A DNA stretch of 64,000 nt, taken from Candidatus Scatomonas pullistercoris. Lineage in GTDB: Bacteria > Bacillota > Clostridia > Lachnospirales > Lachnospiraceae. The translations under genes were made by a program, and so were the position numbers. This document shows, piece after piece, positions 17,743 to 26,200 of this stretch. The DNA lies in contig DVOO01000009.1 of the NCBI GenBank assembly GCA_018713515.1, positions 1 to 64,000 of the forward strand. The letters run 5' to 3'. Below the pieces are notes generated by a model. The model saw nothing but the letters and a program-made list of their open reading frames with translations, made no database searches and had not been told where the DNA came from. How positions within the stretch are numbered: the first letter of the stretch is position 1; each line of letters starts with the position of its first letter.

Positions 17743-19455
17743 ATGGAATGGAAAGAACTGTTTAAAAAGACCATCCGGCCGGAGAGCGGGTCCCGGGCTG
17801 CCCGGGGAGCCCATCCGGAGGTGCCGGAAGGTCTGATGAAAAAGTGCAACGCCTGTAAGGCGGCTATCCTCACGGAGGATGTAAAGAAGAATTACTATAT
17901 CTGCCCGAAATGCCATAATTATTTCCGGGTTCACGCCTACCGCAGGATAGAAATGATCGGTGATCCGAGAAGCTTCGAAGAATGGGACCGGGGCATTGCG
18001 GAGACGAATCCCTTAAATTTCAGCGGCTATCCGGAGAAGCTGGAGTATATGAAGCAGAAAACCAGGCTGGATGAGGCGGTAACCACCGGAAAGCTTGCCG
18101 TCAACGGGAGCCCGGCGGCAGTGGCCGTCTGTGACGGCCGCTTTATGATGGCCAGCATGGGGGAAGTGGTGGGTGAAAAGATTACCCGGATGGTGGAGCG
18201 GGCCACCCGGGAGCGCCTGCCGGTAATCATTTTCACCTGCTCCGGCGGAGCCAGGATGCAGGAGGGAATCATATCCCTGATGCAGATGGCAAAAACTTCC
18301 GCGGCCCTGAAGCGCCACAGCGAGGCGGGACTTCTGTATATTACTGTGCTGACAGACCCCACCACCGGCGGTGTAACCGCCAGCTTTGCCATGCTGGGGG
18401 ATATTATTCTGGCGGAGCCGGGAGCCCTGATCGGGTTTGCAGGGCCAAGAGTAATCGAACAGACCATCGGACAGAAGCTGCCCAAGGGATTTCAGAGATC
18501 GGAATTCCTGCTGGAGCACGGCTTCGTAGACCGGATCGTGGAGCGGGAAGAGCTGAAGGATGTACTCTCCCAGATTCTGAAGCTTCATGAAGACTCCGGA
18601 AAAGTGGCTTTTGAGATGGATACAGATGTGCAGGCTTCTCCGGAAAAACGGATCCCGCACAAAACAGAGAAAAATTTAAGCGCCTGGGAACGAGTGCAGC
18701 TTTCCAGAAGAAAAGACCGTCCCGTGGGCACGGACTATATTCAGGGCCTGTTTACAGATTTTATGGAGTTCCACGGAGACAGATACTGTAAGGACGACAA
18801 GGCGATTGTGGGCGGCGTTGCCCGGTTTCACGGGACCCCTGTGACAGTCATCGCCCAGGAGAAGGGAAAAAATACAAAAGAAAACATGATGCGGAACTTC
18901 GGCATGCCTTCCCCGGACGGATACCGGAAAGCGCTGCGGCTGATGAAGGAGGCGGAAAAATTCCACCGGCCGGTGATCTGTTTTGTGGACACACCGGGAG
19001 CCTTCTGCGGCATGGAAGCGGAGGAACGGGGGCAGGGAGAGGCCATCGCCCGGAATCTCTATGAAATGTCGGCCATCCAGACGCCTATCCTTACCCTGAT
19101 GATCGGAGAAGGAGGAAGCGGCGGTGCTCTGGCCATGGCTGTGGCCAATGAAGTATGGATGATGGAAAACGCCACGTATTCCATTCTTTCTCCGGAAGGA
19201 TTTGCCTCCATCCTCTGGAAGGACAGCAAGCTGGCGCCGGAGGCGGCGGAAGTCATGAAGATAACCTCCGGGAATCTGAAAGAGCTGGGGGTTATTGAAG
19301 CTGTGATTCAGGAGCCGGAGGGACTCTGCCTGGAGAACATGCAGCCGGTGCTCTGTACCCTGCGGGTAAAAATCGACGGATTCCTTCAGAAGTATAAGAC
19401 CATGTCCGGACCGGAACTGGCCGAGCAGAGGTATCAGCGGTTCAGAAAAATGTAA
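17743..19455 (+). CDS. accDA: Acetyl-CoA carboxylase carboxyltransferase, fused beta-alpha
   Basis: A 570-residue fusion of AccD and AccA. Residues 1-290 are AccD with the four-cysteine zinc ribbon (C35, C38, C54, C57 in KKCNACKA...YICPKCHNY) and the crotonase-fold part ([23 protein letters not shown]). After a short linker, residues 300-570 are AccA ([45 protein letters not shown]). Fusions fix the 1:1 ratio of the two chains and occur in several Clostridia and actinobacteria. It transfers the carboxyl group from biotin to acetyl-CoA. No stop codon or frameshift lies at the junction. Confidence 0.95.
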   Translation: MEWKELFKKTIRPESGSRAARGAHPEVPEGLMKKCNACKAAILTEDVKKNYYICPKCHNYFRVHAYRRIEMIGDPRSFEEWDRGIAETNPLNFSGYPEKLEYMKQKTRLDEAVTTGKLAVNGSPAAVAVCDGRFMMASMGEVVGEKITRMVERATRERLPVIIFTCSGGARMQEGIISLMQMAKTSAALKRHSEAGLLYITVLTDPTTGGVTASFAMLGDIILAEPGALIGFAGPRVIEQTIGQKLPKGFQRSEFLLEHGFVDRIVEREELKDVLSQILKLHEDSGKVAFEMDTDVQASPEKRIPHKTEKNLSAWERVQLSRRKDRPVGTDYIQGLFTDFMEFHGDRYCKDDKAIVGGVARFHGTPVTVIAQEKGKNTKENMMRNFGMPSPDGYRKALRLMKEAEKFHRPVICFVDTPGAFCGMEAEERGQGEAIARNLYEMSAIQTPILTLMIGEGGSGGALAMAVANEVWMMENATYSILSPEGFASILWKDSKLAPEAAEVMKITSGNLKELGVIEAVIQEPEGLCLENMQPVLCTLRVKIDGFLQKYKTMSGPELAEQRYQRFRKM

Positions 19456-19461
19456 GTATAT

Positions 19462-19490
19462 GCTTTTCCGCGGCATTTTGCGGGAAAAGC
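19462..19490 (+). other. Hairpin between accDA and the MarR regulator
   Basis: GCTTTTCCGC and GCGGGAAAAGC form a stem with one bulge, 6 bases after the accDA stop. There is no T-run, so it may be an RNA processing or stability element rather than a full terminator. Confidence 0.4.
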
Positions 19491-19522
19491 AGAAGATCTA
19501 TTTGTAAAGCGGGAGAAAAAGG

Positions 19523-19966
19523 TTGAGCGCACGGGAAACGATCAACGGGGTGCTGGTCTACCTGTTCAATGAAATCTGGGAACTGGAAGAGCAGGCCATT
19601 ATAACAGAAGAATTTAAAGACATCACCAATAACGATATGCATGTCATTGAGGCTGTAGGTCTGGAGGGCAACAATATGTCCGCCATTGCGAAAAAGCTGA
19701 ACATCACCATGGGCTCTCTGTCCACAGCCATGAACAGCCTGGTCAAGAAACATTACGCGGAGCGGAACCGGAGCGAGCGGGACCGCCGGGTGGTCAACAT
19801 CCGTCTGACGGCCAAGGGCCGGAAGGCGTATGCTTCCCACCGGGAGTTCCATGACCGCATGACGGATGCCGTTCTGGCTCATTTAAATGAGGAGCAGGTA
19901 AAGGTGCTGGCACAAGCCCTGGAAAATCTGACGGATTTCTTTAAAAATTACGGAAAGGAGAGCTGA
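19523..19966 (+). CDS. fabT: MarR-family regulator, probable FabT
   Basis: A 147-residue MarR-type winged helix: LEGNNMSAIAKKLNITMGSLSTAMNSLVKKHYAER (HTH) and RSERDRRVVNIRLTAKGRKAY (wing). FabT is the MarR regulator of fatty acid genes in many Firmicutes and works with acyl-ACP as corepressor. Its place right after accDA and the FabT-like boxes at fabH and acpP support this role. It begins at TTG, 7 bases after GGGAG; no better start is present. In streptococci the gene is at the front of the cluster, here at the end. The symbol is inferred from context. Confidence 0.75.
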   Translation: MSARETINGVLVYLFNEIWELEEQAIITEEFKDITNNDMHVIEAVGLEGNNMSAIAKKLNITMGSLSTAMNSLVKKHYAERNRSERDRRVVNIRLTAKGRKAYASHREFHDRMTDAVLAHLNEEQVKVLAQALENLTDFFKNYGKES

Positions 19967-19976
19967 GAAGACGCCT

Positions 19977-20834
19977 ATGGTATTTACTGAATGTTTACTG
20001 GACGCTCTGGTGGATACCCTGCGTCTCCTTCCCTTTCTGTTCCTGACGTATCTGGCCATGGAATATCTGGAACACCGGGCCGGAAACAAGTCTGTCCGGA
20101 TCATCCGGAAAACGGGACGGCTTGGCCCACTGGTAGGAGCGGCGGCCGGCGTGGTGCCTCAGTGCGGCTTTTCTGCGGCGGCATCCAGCCTCTATTCCGG
20201 CGGTCTGATCACCACGGGAACCCTGCTGGCAGTTCTCCTTTCCACTTCGGATGAGATGCTGCCGATTTTTATCTCTGAGGCTGTGCGGATCCCCACGATC
20301 CTGAAGATCCTGGGGACCAAAGTTCTTCTTGCCGCAGTCACAGGTTTTCTTCTGGATCTGATTCTCCGCCGTTTCCGGAAGCAGGAGGTTCATAAGGACA
20401 TCCACGATCTCTGTGAACATGAGCACTGCCACTGTGAGGATGGAATCTGGAAATCAGCCCTGCGCCATACCCTGCAGATTACACTGTTTCTGTTTTTGAT
20501 TACCCTTGCCCTGGGACTCTGCATTCAGTTTCTGGGGGAGGATACTATTTCCGGATTTTTGACCGGACAGCCGGTGCCGGGCGTCTTTCTGGCGGCTCTG
20601 GTGGGCCTGATCCCCAACTGCGCTTCCTCGGTGATCATCACACAGCTTTATCTGTCCGGCCTGCTGGGCGCCGGCCAGATGATGGGGGGACTCCTGGTGA
20701 GCTGCGGCGTTGGCCTGCTGGTGCTGTTCCGCACCAACCAGAAACTGAAAGAAAACCTGAAAATTACGGCCGCCCTTTACGTGACCGGCGTACTATGGGG
20801 GCTTCTCATTGAAGGCATGGGAGTTACATTCTGA
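19977..20834 (+). CDS. Putative 10-TM heavy-metal (manganese-type) exporter, ArsP_2 family
   Basis: A 285-residue polytopic membrane protein with two repeated halves, each carrying a PxCG/PNC-type motif in a membrane segment: GVVPQCGFSAAASSLYSGG in the first and GLIPNCASSVIITQLYLSG in the second. Between them is a His/Cys-rich cytosolic loop (CEHEHCHCEDG) likely to bind metal. This matches the Pfam ArsP_2 family, annotated in many Firmicutes as a putative manganese transporter. The substrate is not established. It lies 10 bases after the fabT-like gene and overlaps the next gene by one base (ATGA). Confidence 0.75.
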   Translation: MVFTECLLDALVDTLRLLPFLFLTYLAMEYLEHRAGNKSVRIIRKTGRLGPLVGAAAGVVPQCGFSAAASSLYSGGLITTGTLLAVLLSTSDEMLPIFISEAVRIPTILKILGTKVLLAAVTGFLLDLILRRFRKQEVHKDIHDLCEHEHCHCEDGIWKSALRHTLQITLFLFLITLALGLCIQFLGEDTISGFLTGQPVPGVFLAALVGLIPNCASSVIITQLYLSGLLGAGQMMGGLLVSCGVGLLVLFRTNQKLKENLKITAALYVTGVLWGLLIEGMGVTF

Positions 20835-22000
20835 TGAGCATCGGGACGAACAAGAGCCCGGAAGCCTGTCCCGCCGCGAAAAAGTGCGGCGGCTGCGCTT
20901 ACCAGGGAATTTCTTATGAAGAACAGCTGAAAATTAAGACAGATAAAGTAAGACGGCTTCTCCGGGATCTCTGTCCCGTGAGGGCCGTTGTCGGTATGGA
21001 GAATCCCTATCATTACCGCAACAAGATCCACGCAGCTTTCGGCCGGCTGCGGGACGGCCGGATTATCTCCGGCATCTACCAGGAGGGCACCCACAAAATT
21101 GTGCCGGTGGATGACTGTCTCATCGAGGACGAGACGGCGGACGCCATTATCCGGGATATCCGGGGACTGCTCCCCTCCTTTAAAATCCAGATCTACAATG
21201 AGGACAGCGGCCGCGGCCTCCTGCGCCATGTGCTGATCCGCCGCGGCTTTGCCACCGGTCAGGTACTGGTGGCGCTGGTACTGGCCTCGCCCATTCTCCC
21301 TTCCAAAAACAATTTTGTCAGGGCTCTGCGTAAGCTTCATCCGGAGATTGCCACAATCGTTCTGAATATAAACGATAAAAAAACCAGTATGGTTCTGGGA
21401 GAGCGGAATATTACCCTCTATGGAAAAGGGTATATAGAGGATATTCTCTGCGGCAAAACCTTCCGGATTTCGCCGAATTCTTTCTATCAGGTGAATCCGG
21501 TACAGACGGAGCGCCTGTACCGGAAGGCCGTGGAGCTGGCGGGACTGACAGGAAAGGAGCGGGTGATGGACGCCTACTGCGGCATCGGCACCATCGGCAT
21601 GGCCGCTGCGGATCAGGCAGGAGAGGTTATCGGCGTGGAGCTGAACCGGGCCGCTGTCCGGGACGCCATCAGCAGCGCAAAGGCCAACGGCGTGAAGAAT
21701 ATCCGCTTCATGGCCGGGGATGCCGGGGAGTTCCTGGAGGATATGGCTGCCCGGGGAGAGAGGGCCGATGTGGTCTTCATGGATCCGCCCCGGGCCGGCA
21801 GCACGGAGAAATTCATGGACTCCGTGGCGAAAATGGGAGCAGGGCGGGTGGTGTACGTGTCCTGTAATCCGGAGACCCTGGCCAGGGATCTGAAATATCT
21901 GAAGAGAAAAGGATACGTGGCAGAAGAGGCCTGGGTGGTGGATATGTTCCCGTGGACGGAGAGCATAGAGACTGTGTGCCTCTTGAAGTCAAATAAATAA
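20834..22000 (+). CDS. 23S rRNA (uracil-C5)-methyltransferase, RlmD/RlmCD type
   Basis: A 388-residue TrmA/RumA-family enzyme that methylates uracil C5 in 23S rRNA with S-adenosylmethionine. The N-terminus carries cysteines of an iron-sulfur cluster (CPAAKKCGGCAYQG). The SAM site is VMDAYCGIGTIG, followed by FMDPPRAG and the catalytic cysteine in VYVSCNPETLARDL. It lacks the N-terminal TRAM domain found in some members, as many Firmicute paralogues do. Start ATG overlaps the previous stop (ATGA). Confidence 0.9.
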   Translation: MSIGTNKSPEACPAAKKCGGCAYQGISYEEQLKIKTDKVRRLLRDLCPVRAVVGMENPYHYRNKIHAAFGRLRDGRIISGIYQEGTHKIVPVDDCLIEDETADAIIRDIRGLLPSFKIQIYNEDSGRGLLRHVLIRRGFATGQVLVALVLASPILPSKNNFVRALRKLHPEIATIVLNINDKKTSMVLGERNITLYGKGYIEDILCGKTFRISPNSFYQVNPVQTERLYRKAVELAGLTGKERVMDAYCGIGTIGMAAADQAGEVIGVELNRAAVRDAISSAKANGVKNIRFMAGDAGEFLEDMAARGERADVVFMDPPRAGSTEKFMDSVAKMGAGRVVYVSCNPETLARDLKYLKRKGYVAEEAWVVDMFPWTESIETVCLLKSNK

Positions 22001-22020
22001 TAAACGGAACTTAAATCAGC

Positions 22021-22056
22021 AGCAGCTGATGCGTAATGCATTGGCAGCTGCTTTTT
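22021..22056 (+). terminator. Terminator after the rRNA methyltransferase
   Basis: AGCAGCTG and CAGCTGCT arms with a 16-base loop, followed by TTTT. It ends the long fab/fabT/exporter/methyltransferase stretch. Confidence 0.65.
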
Positions 22057-22109
22057 AGCCGGGAAAAGGCTGATTTTTCAGCGGAAAGACAGACGTTGGA
22101 GAGAAAAAG

Positions 22110-22679
22110 ATGGAAAAAATAGAGGCGCTTGAACTCTCTGCTTTAAAGTTATTGCAGCAAAATCTTTCAGAAGCAAAGACAATAATTCATAACGAATATC
22201 CATTCCGTAAAATTACTGCACAGGGAAGAAATTATTCGGATAGAGAAAAGATGGAGCAATTTATAAGGGATGGATTCATTGACAGGTACAGCGGAAAAAA
22301 ATTGGTAAATCCGGGTATATTGAAGGTTCTGTCCCATTATATGCCTGAGACATTTCCATATCATTCGCATTGGAAGATGGAGGAATGTCATAATGCTTAT
22401 TGGGAATTTGTACCCACAGTGGATCATATTTATCCGGTGGCGCTTGGCGGAGCGGATTCAATGGAAAATTGGGCGACGACATCTATGCTTCATAACTCGA
22501 TTAAAAGCAGCTGGACTCTGGAACAGCTGGAATGGAAACTTTATGACGCCGGAGATTATTCACAGTATGATGGATTGACGGAATTGTTTATAAAGCTGGT
22601 TCGTGCCGATGAAGAGTTGTTAAAGGATACATATATTAAGCGGTGGTATAAATTATCGGTAGATTGTGATAAGGTATAG
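22110..22679 (+). CDS. Stand-alone HNH-type endonuclease domain protein
   Basis: A 189-residue protein whose second half holds an HNH-like core: FVPTVDHIYPVALGGADSMENWATTSMLHNSIKSSW, with D/H, N and H residues in the usual order (DHI...NW...HN). The N-terminal 80 residues are helical and unassigned. There is no restriction methylase, phage terminase or intron beside it, so its target is unknown. Codon and base use are clearly AT-richer than the upstream operon, and the gene opens the accessory zone. Start ATG follows GGAGAGAAAAAG. Confidence 0.75.
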   Translation: MEKIEALELSALKLLQQNLSEAKTIIHNEYPFRKITAQGRNYSDREKMEQFIRDGFIDRYSGKKLVNPGILKVLSHYMPETFPYHSHWKMEECHNAYWEFVPTVDHIYPVALGGADSMENWATTSMLHNSIKSSWTLEQLEWKLYDAGDYSQYDGLTELFIKLVRADEELLKDTYIKRWYKLSVDCDKV

Positions 22680-22722
22680 CAGAAATTATATTTATGACTG
22701 GTTAAGATGAATCGAAAAATAT

Positions 22723-22872
22723 ATGCAGCCCCATGCCACGGAGGAACTGGAGACTGTGGCGGAGGCAGGCAGAACGGCGCCTTCCAGCTTCGCCTGGATG
22801 TATTGCGGCAATTTTCTTTGGAGTGCTTCATCAGAAGCAGATGCAGCAGGGCGGATTGCGTACAATACATAG
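22723..22872 (+). pseudogene. Possible remnant ORF between HNH and Crp/Fnr genes
   Basis: A 49-codon open stretch (MQPHATEELETVAEAGR... to GRIAYNT) with GC-rich, coding-like composition but no ribosome site and no recognisable family. It could be the tail of a lost gene. The surrounding 208-base gap holds nothing else. Low confidence. Confidence 0.2.
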
Positions 22873-22887
22873 TGTAGTCAGAGCATG

Positions 22888-23559
22888 CTACATTGTTTCT
22901 TCTGTGCAGAGGGATGCCAGCGCCGGAAGGTCTGTGATTATCAATTTGCCGCGGGCAGTGGACAAAATTCCCCTGCTGCGCAAATCAGCCAGTTCCCGCG
23001 TGATTTGCACACGGCTCATACCGAGAATGTCCGCAATCTCTTCCTGCGTCATTTCAATGGTCAATCCGGAGTCAGACGGTTGATTCATGGTCAGCAGATA
23101 TAGCAGGTTGCAGAGCTTTACTTGTGATGAATTGAACTCCTGATGGATCGTTTCAAATAGAAAAAGGTTTACATACTTTGAATACCAGTTAATGACGCTT
23201 TCGGCAAGATCCCTGTTCGCCTGAAACATTGCGCGGAACTGCGGGATGGTAAACTCCAGCACCTTGACTTCAGAAAGTGCAATAGTGGTCAGGGATAGTT
23301 CAATACGGAAATTCGTTGTGTGATAACCGGGAAAAATTGTTCCCGGCCCATGAAAACTGATAATCTTTCGGCGTCCGCTTTCATGATCGGAAAAATGAAC
23401 AGATGCACCGGTAATATAGTATTGGATGCGGTCATAGGGCTGTCCGGGCTTCCAGAGATAGTCTCCCGTTCGGAAAGTCCGACAGGTATGGGGCCGGGAG
23501 AGAAAATATTCATAAAAGGCGCGGAAGTCATCCGCAAAGTAATATCGTGGTTTAAGCAT
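22888..23559 (-). CDS. Crp/Fnr-family transcriptional regulator
   Basis: About 223 residues: an N-terminal cyclic-nucleotide-binding-type beta barrel (FRTGDYLWKPGQPYDRIQYYITGASVHFSD, then GPGTIFPGY) and a C-terminal winged helix (TQEEIADILGMSRVQITRELADLRSRGIL). No cysteine pattern for an Fnr iron-sulfur cluster is seen, so it likely binds a small effector. I start at MLKPRYY; the longer ORF begins at a TTG that overlaps the promoter-like TATAAT (23598-23603). It is divergent from the TIGR04076 gene, which it probably regulates. Confidence 0.85.
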   Translation of the reverse strand: MLKPRYYFADDFRAFYEYFLSRPHTCRTFRTGDYLWKPGQPYDRIQYYITGASVHFSDHESGRRKIISFHGPGTIFPGYHTTNFRIELSLTTIALSEVKVLEFTIPQFRAMFQANRDLAESVINWYSKYVNLFLFETIHQEFNSSQVKLCNLLYLLTMNQPSDSGLTIEMTQEEIADILGMSRVQITRELADLRSRGILSTARGKLIITDLPALASLCTEETM

Positions 23560-23705
23560 GATAGCTGCCTCACTCTCGGAAAAGTTCAAGATATTATATC
23601 ACGAGCTGAAGAACTTTTCTATGTGAGACTGTTAAAAACAGGAGAATAGGATGCATATTGTAATGATTACCGGAAGGCATATAAATCGGAAAAGGAGGAA
23701 ATAAG

Positions 23706-24122
23706 ATGCAGCATAAAGTGAAAGTTACCGTTCTGGATAAAAAGTTATATCCGGAATTGCAGCAGGAGTATTGCGCCGTTCCGGACAGCGGAAAATGTCC
23801 GTGTTACTATGTTGGAGATGAATTTATTTTCTGCAGGAATGACGAGCAGGATGATTTCTGGCATTGCGGCGAGGGGACGCTTGTGAAGTCTGGCCAGCCG
23901 GACGAGGGCTGCCTGCAGTCGCCGGGTACTGCGCATTGCGGAACAAAGGGTGTTCCCTTCTGCGCAGAAGCATGGGATGCCATTAGCCGCTATATCTATA
24001 CGGCTCTGCAGGGCGGGAGCATTATGCACGGCGGGACGAAAGACGACAGGGTCATGATTGCCTGCTGCAACGATGGCACAAGACCGGTTATTTTTAAGAT
24101 TGAGAGAATTGATTGTGAGTAA
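23706..24122 (+). CDS. TIGR04076-family protein
   Basis: A 138-residue small protein resembling the TIGR04076 family of unknown function. It begins with a short beta segment (KVKVTVLDKKLYPEL), contains several cysteines (GKCPCYYVGDEFIF, FCAEAWDAISRYIYTAL) and ends in MIACCNDGTRPVIFKIERID. The cysteine distribution suggests a redox or metal role, but that is unproven. It has a TTGTAA/TATAAA promoter with a 16-base spacer and a strong AAAAGGAGG site, and is divergent from a Crp/Fnr regulator. Confidence 0.75.
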   Translation: MQHKVKVTVLDKKLYPELQQEYCAVPDSGKCPCYYVGDEFIFCRNDEQDDFWHCGEGTLVKSGQPDEGCLQSPGTAHCGTKGVPFCAEAWDAISRYIYTALQGGSIMHGGTKDDRVMIACCNDGTRPVIFKIERIDCE

Positions 24123-24224
24123 GCTGCTTCTATAAACGAGAGCAATCTTCGCCAACGCCGGGTTTCATCACGGCATCTTCCCGACTGGAATCAACGGTGC
24201 GGATTTCAGGTGATATATTTCTTA

Positions 24225-24283
24225 TTGACAAAACAATAGTAACATGTTACCTTTAAGAAAAGGTAACATGTTACTATTGTTTT
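24225..24283 (+). promoter_or_regulatory. MarR promoter with twin palindromic operators in a large inverted repeat
   Basis: A TTGACA -35 box (24225-24230) precedes two copies of the perfect 12-bp palindrome GTAACATGTTAC (24239-24250 and 24263-24274). Together they are part of a perfect 25-bp inverted repeat with a 4-base loop (24230-24254 / 24259-24283). Each palindrome fits a MarR dimer, and the first would cover the promoter spacer. The larger hairpin would also hold the leader and end at the ribosome site. Autoregulation by the next gene is inferred. Confidence 0.8.
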
Positions 24284-24293
24284 GGAGAAGAAA

Positions 24294-24776
24294 ATGAATA
24301 TCAGAGAAGTTATTAACAGCGATAAAATGAATTTTACCGAAATCGAATCATCCTATTTTCTGCTTGGATTGCTGAGCGCATTTGAGAATCGGTTTCAGAC
24401 CGTGGCAGACAGCACGATGAAGGAAATCAGCTGGAAACAGTTTTTTGCGGTCATATGTATCAACATGTGCAAAGAAGATCCTACGGTAAGAGAGCTTGCT
24501 GAGATTATGGGGAGCTCACACCAGAATGTAAAGCAGATTTTGCTGAAGTTGGAAAAGAAAGGTTTTGTTTCCATTCTGGCAGATGAAAAGGATAAGAGAA
24601 AGCAGCGCATCCGGCTTACCGATTACTGCAGGCGGTTTTGCTCAGAAAATGAAGATAAGACGGCTGCCGTTATGAAGAAGATGTTTATGGATATTTCCGG
24701 GGAACAGATTCAGGTGACAATTCAGACAATTATTCAGATGGGAGATAATCTTAAAGAGATCAAAGAATATGAGTAA
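24294..24776 (+). CDS. MarR-family transcriptional regulator
   Basis: A 160-residue regulator. The winged helix is REDPTVRELAEIMGSSHQNVKQ-like (TVRELAEIMGSSHQNVKQILLKLEKKGFV), with the wing DEKDKRKQRIRLTDYCR. The ATG chosen follows GGAGAAGAAA; the ORF track's earlier TTG lies in the inverted repeat. The twin operators upstream argue for tight autorepression. The next gene, a small membrane protein, is the likeliest cotranscribed target. Confidence 0.9.
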   Translation: MNIREVINSDKMNFTEIESSYFLLGLLSAFENRFQTVADSTMKEISWKQFFAVICINMCKEDPTVRELAEIMGSSHQNVKQILLKLEKKGFVSILADEKDKRKQRIRLTDYCRRFCSENEDKTAAVMKKMFMDISGEQIQVTIQTIIQMGDNLKEIKEYE

Positions 24777-24909
24777 GGGTGGCTAAAAATATGCCCGATG
24801 GCCGATGGGGGAAAAACGGTTATGATCCTATGGACGCGTTCTGCCGGTCAGAAATGTGATTGGACAAAGAGTATTTGAAGCCTTTACTGGCTTATCTGGA
24901 GGAGGGGTG

Positions 24910-25320
24910 ATGATTAGAGTGAAGAAATACGGAACAGCGGTTCTGATATGGATGCTCCTGATTCCCATTGCGATTCTGAACGGGGGATTGCGGGAATATG
25001 TGCTTGTTCATCTTGGCGTAATAGCGCAGCCGTTAAGCGGTATAATTTTGAGCGCCTGCATATTTGCAGCGGCATTTTTCCTGCTTCCCAAAATCAGAAG
25101 CTGCAGCAAATTCGACTATTTCCTGATTGGAATCCTTTGGTTTATTTTAACAAATATATTTGATCTGGTTATGTATATAAAAGATGGGGGCGGTTTCAGC
25201 GACCTGCTGCAGTCTTACGATATTTCGACAGGAAACACCTGGATGATCGTTGTTTTAACTGCGCTGCTGTCCCCGTTAATCGTCATGAAAATACGAAGCC
25301 GCAGCCGTGCGGAAGGATGA
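24910..25320 (+). CDS. Small four-helix membrane protein, unknown function
   Basis: A protein of about 136 residues with four hydrophobic segments (TAVLIWMLLIPIAILNGGL, LSGIILSACIFAAAFFLLP, FLIGILWFILTNIFDLVMYI and MIVVLTALLSPLIVM) and basic ends. I do not recognise a specific family. Start ATG after GGAGGAGGGGTG. It lies 133 bases after the MarR gene with no terminator seen, so it may belong to that regulator's unit. The bases between the two hold no gene I can support. Confidence 0.6.
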   Translation: MIRVKKYGTAVLIWMLLIPIAILNGGLREYVLVHLGVIAQPLSGIILSACIFAAAFFLLPKIRSCSKFDYFLIGILWFILTNIFDLVMYIKDGGGFSDLLQSYDISTGNTWMIVVLTALLSPLIVMKIRSRSRAEG

Positions 25321-25440
25321 ATCAAATTTTGAGGGATCAGACAACCATGTCTATCTGACGAAAAACAATATTTCTCGCTTTGTGTCGTGTTCAAAATCAG
25401 AAAACCATACTATGGTGGAAGGGAAAGGGGGTATGCTGGA

Positions 25441-25959
25441 GTGGATCAAAGAAAAATCGGAGAATTTTTGAAAGGTCTCCACAAAGAAAAGAATCTGACG
25501 CAGGAACAATTAGCAGAACAGCTGAATGTTTCCAGCCGCAGTGTATCCAGATGGGAAACGGGAAGGAACATGCCATATATAGGATTGCTGGCAGAGCTTG
25601 CGAAACTATATGATGTCAGTATTCCTGAAATCATCGATGGGAAAAGGAGAAGCGAGAAAATGAATGAGGAAGTAAAGGAAACAGCATTAAAATTATCTGA
25701 TTATGCAGAGGCAGTCAATCAGAAAATTAAGAGAAGATTATTCTGGTTGACGATAGCGGCATTGCTCGGAATGATTGTATTTGTAATAATTGAGGCATTA
25801 GGCTTAGATACCCCGGGCAGCATATTTGAACGAATCGCAAGCGCAGGTCTTGGTTTTGTTTTCGGCATGTTGATCGTTATTGCCCTGTATTTATCCGGTA
25901 TTCTTGGAAAGATAAAAGCAGGACGAATGATTTTCAGAAATAATCGAAGAATGTCTTGA
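25441..25959 (+). CDS. XRE-family helix-turn-helix protein with membrane tail
   Basis: About 172 residues. An N-terminal XRE domain (KIGEFLKGLHKEKNLTQEQLAEQLNVSSRSVSRWETG) is followed by a linker and two membrane segments (RLFWLTIAALLGMIVFVIIEAL and AGLGFVFGMLIVIALYLSGIL). This architecture is frequent in Clostridia. The start is taken as GTG 8 bases after AAAGGGGG, because the longer ORF has no ribosome site. A short hairpin terminator follows. A membrane-tethered regulator is inferred; the target is unknown. Confidence 0.8.
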   Translation: MDQRKIGEFLKGLHKEKNLTQEQLAEQLNVSSRSVSRWETGRNMPYIGLLAELAKLYDVSIPEIIDGKRRSEKMNEEVKETALKLSDYAEAVNQKIKRRLFWLTIAALLGMIVFVIIEALGLDTPGSIFERIASAGLGFVFGMLIVIALYLSGILGKIKAGRMIFRNNRRMS

Positions 25960-25983
25960 GAGTCGTGCAGCAGCGGCTCTTTT
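25960..25983 (+). terminator. Short terminator after the XRE gene
   Basis: GAGTCG and CGGCTC (one G-T pair) around an 8-base loop, followed by TTTT. Confidence 0.5.
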
Positions 25984-26013
25984 CTGCAGCTGGCCAGGGC
26001 AGCTTCTCCAACT

Positions 26014-26145
26014 ATGCTATATTTTGGTGCGCAGCCGGGTGTTGAATTATTTTATGAAAAAAATGGGTGTGAAAAAAGTTTACAGTCGTATATGATAGAA
26101 AAAGATAACAGCGGATTGTCATCACCAGGCGCTGATAATTCCTGA
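26014..26145 (+). pseudogene. 3' remnant of a GNAT acetyltransferase gene
   Basis: An open frame without a start or ribosome site reads MLYFGAQPGVELFYEKNG and continues to CEKSLQSYMIEK before a stop. This is the typical C-terminal end of GNAT-fold N-acetyltransferases (beta strand, then FYEKxGF..). The upstream three quarters, including the acetyl-CoA binding loop, are missing. It appears to be the scar of a deletion in the 241-base gap between the XRE and DUF3795 genes. Confidence 0.65.
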
Positions 26146-26200
26146 GCCGCAGCCACGGTTTGCTGCAGCCGCAGGAAAAGCAACAGGAGGAAAATAATCT

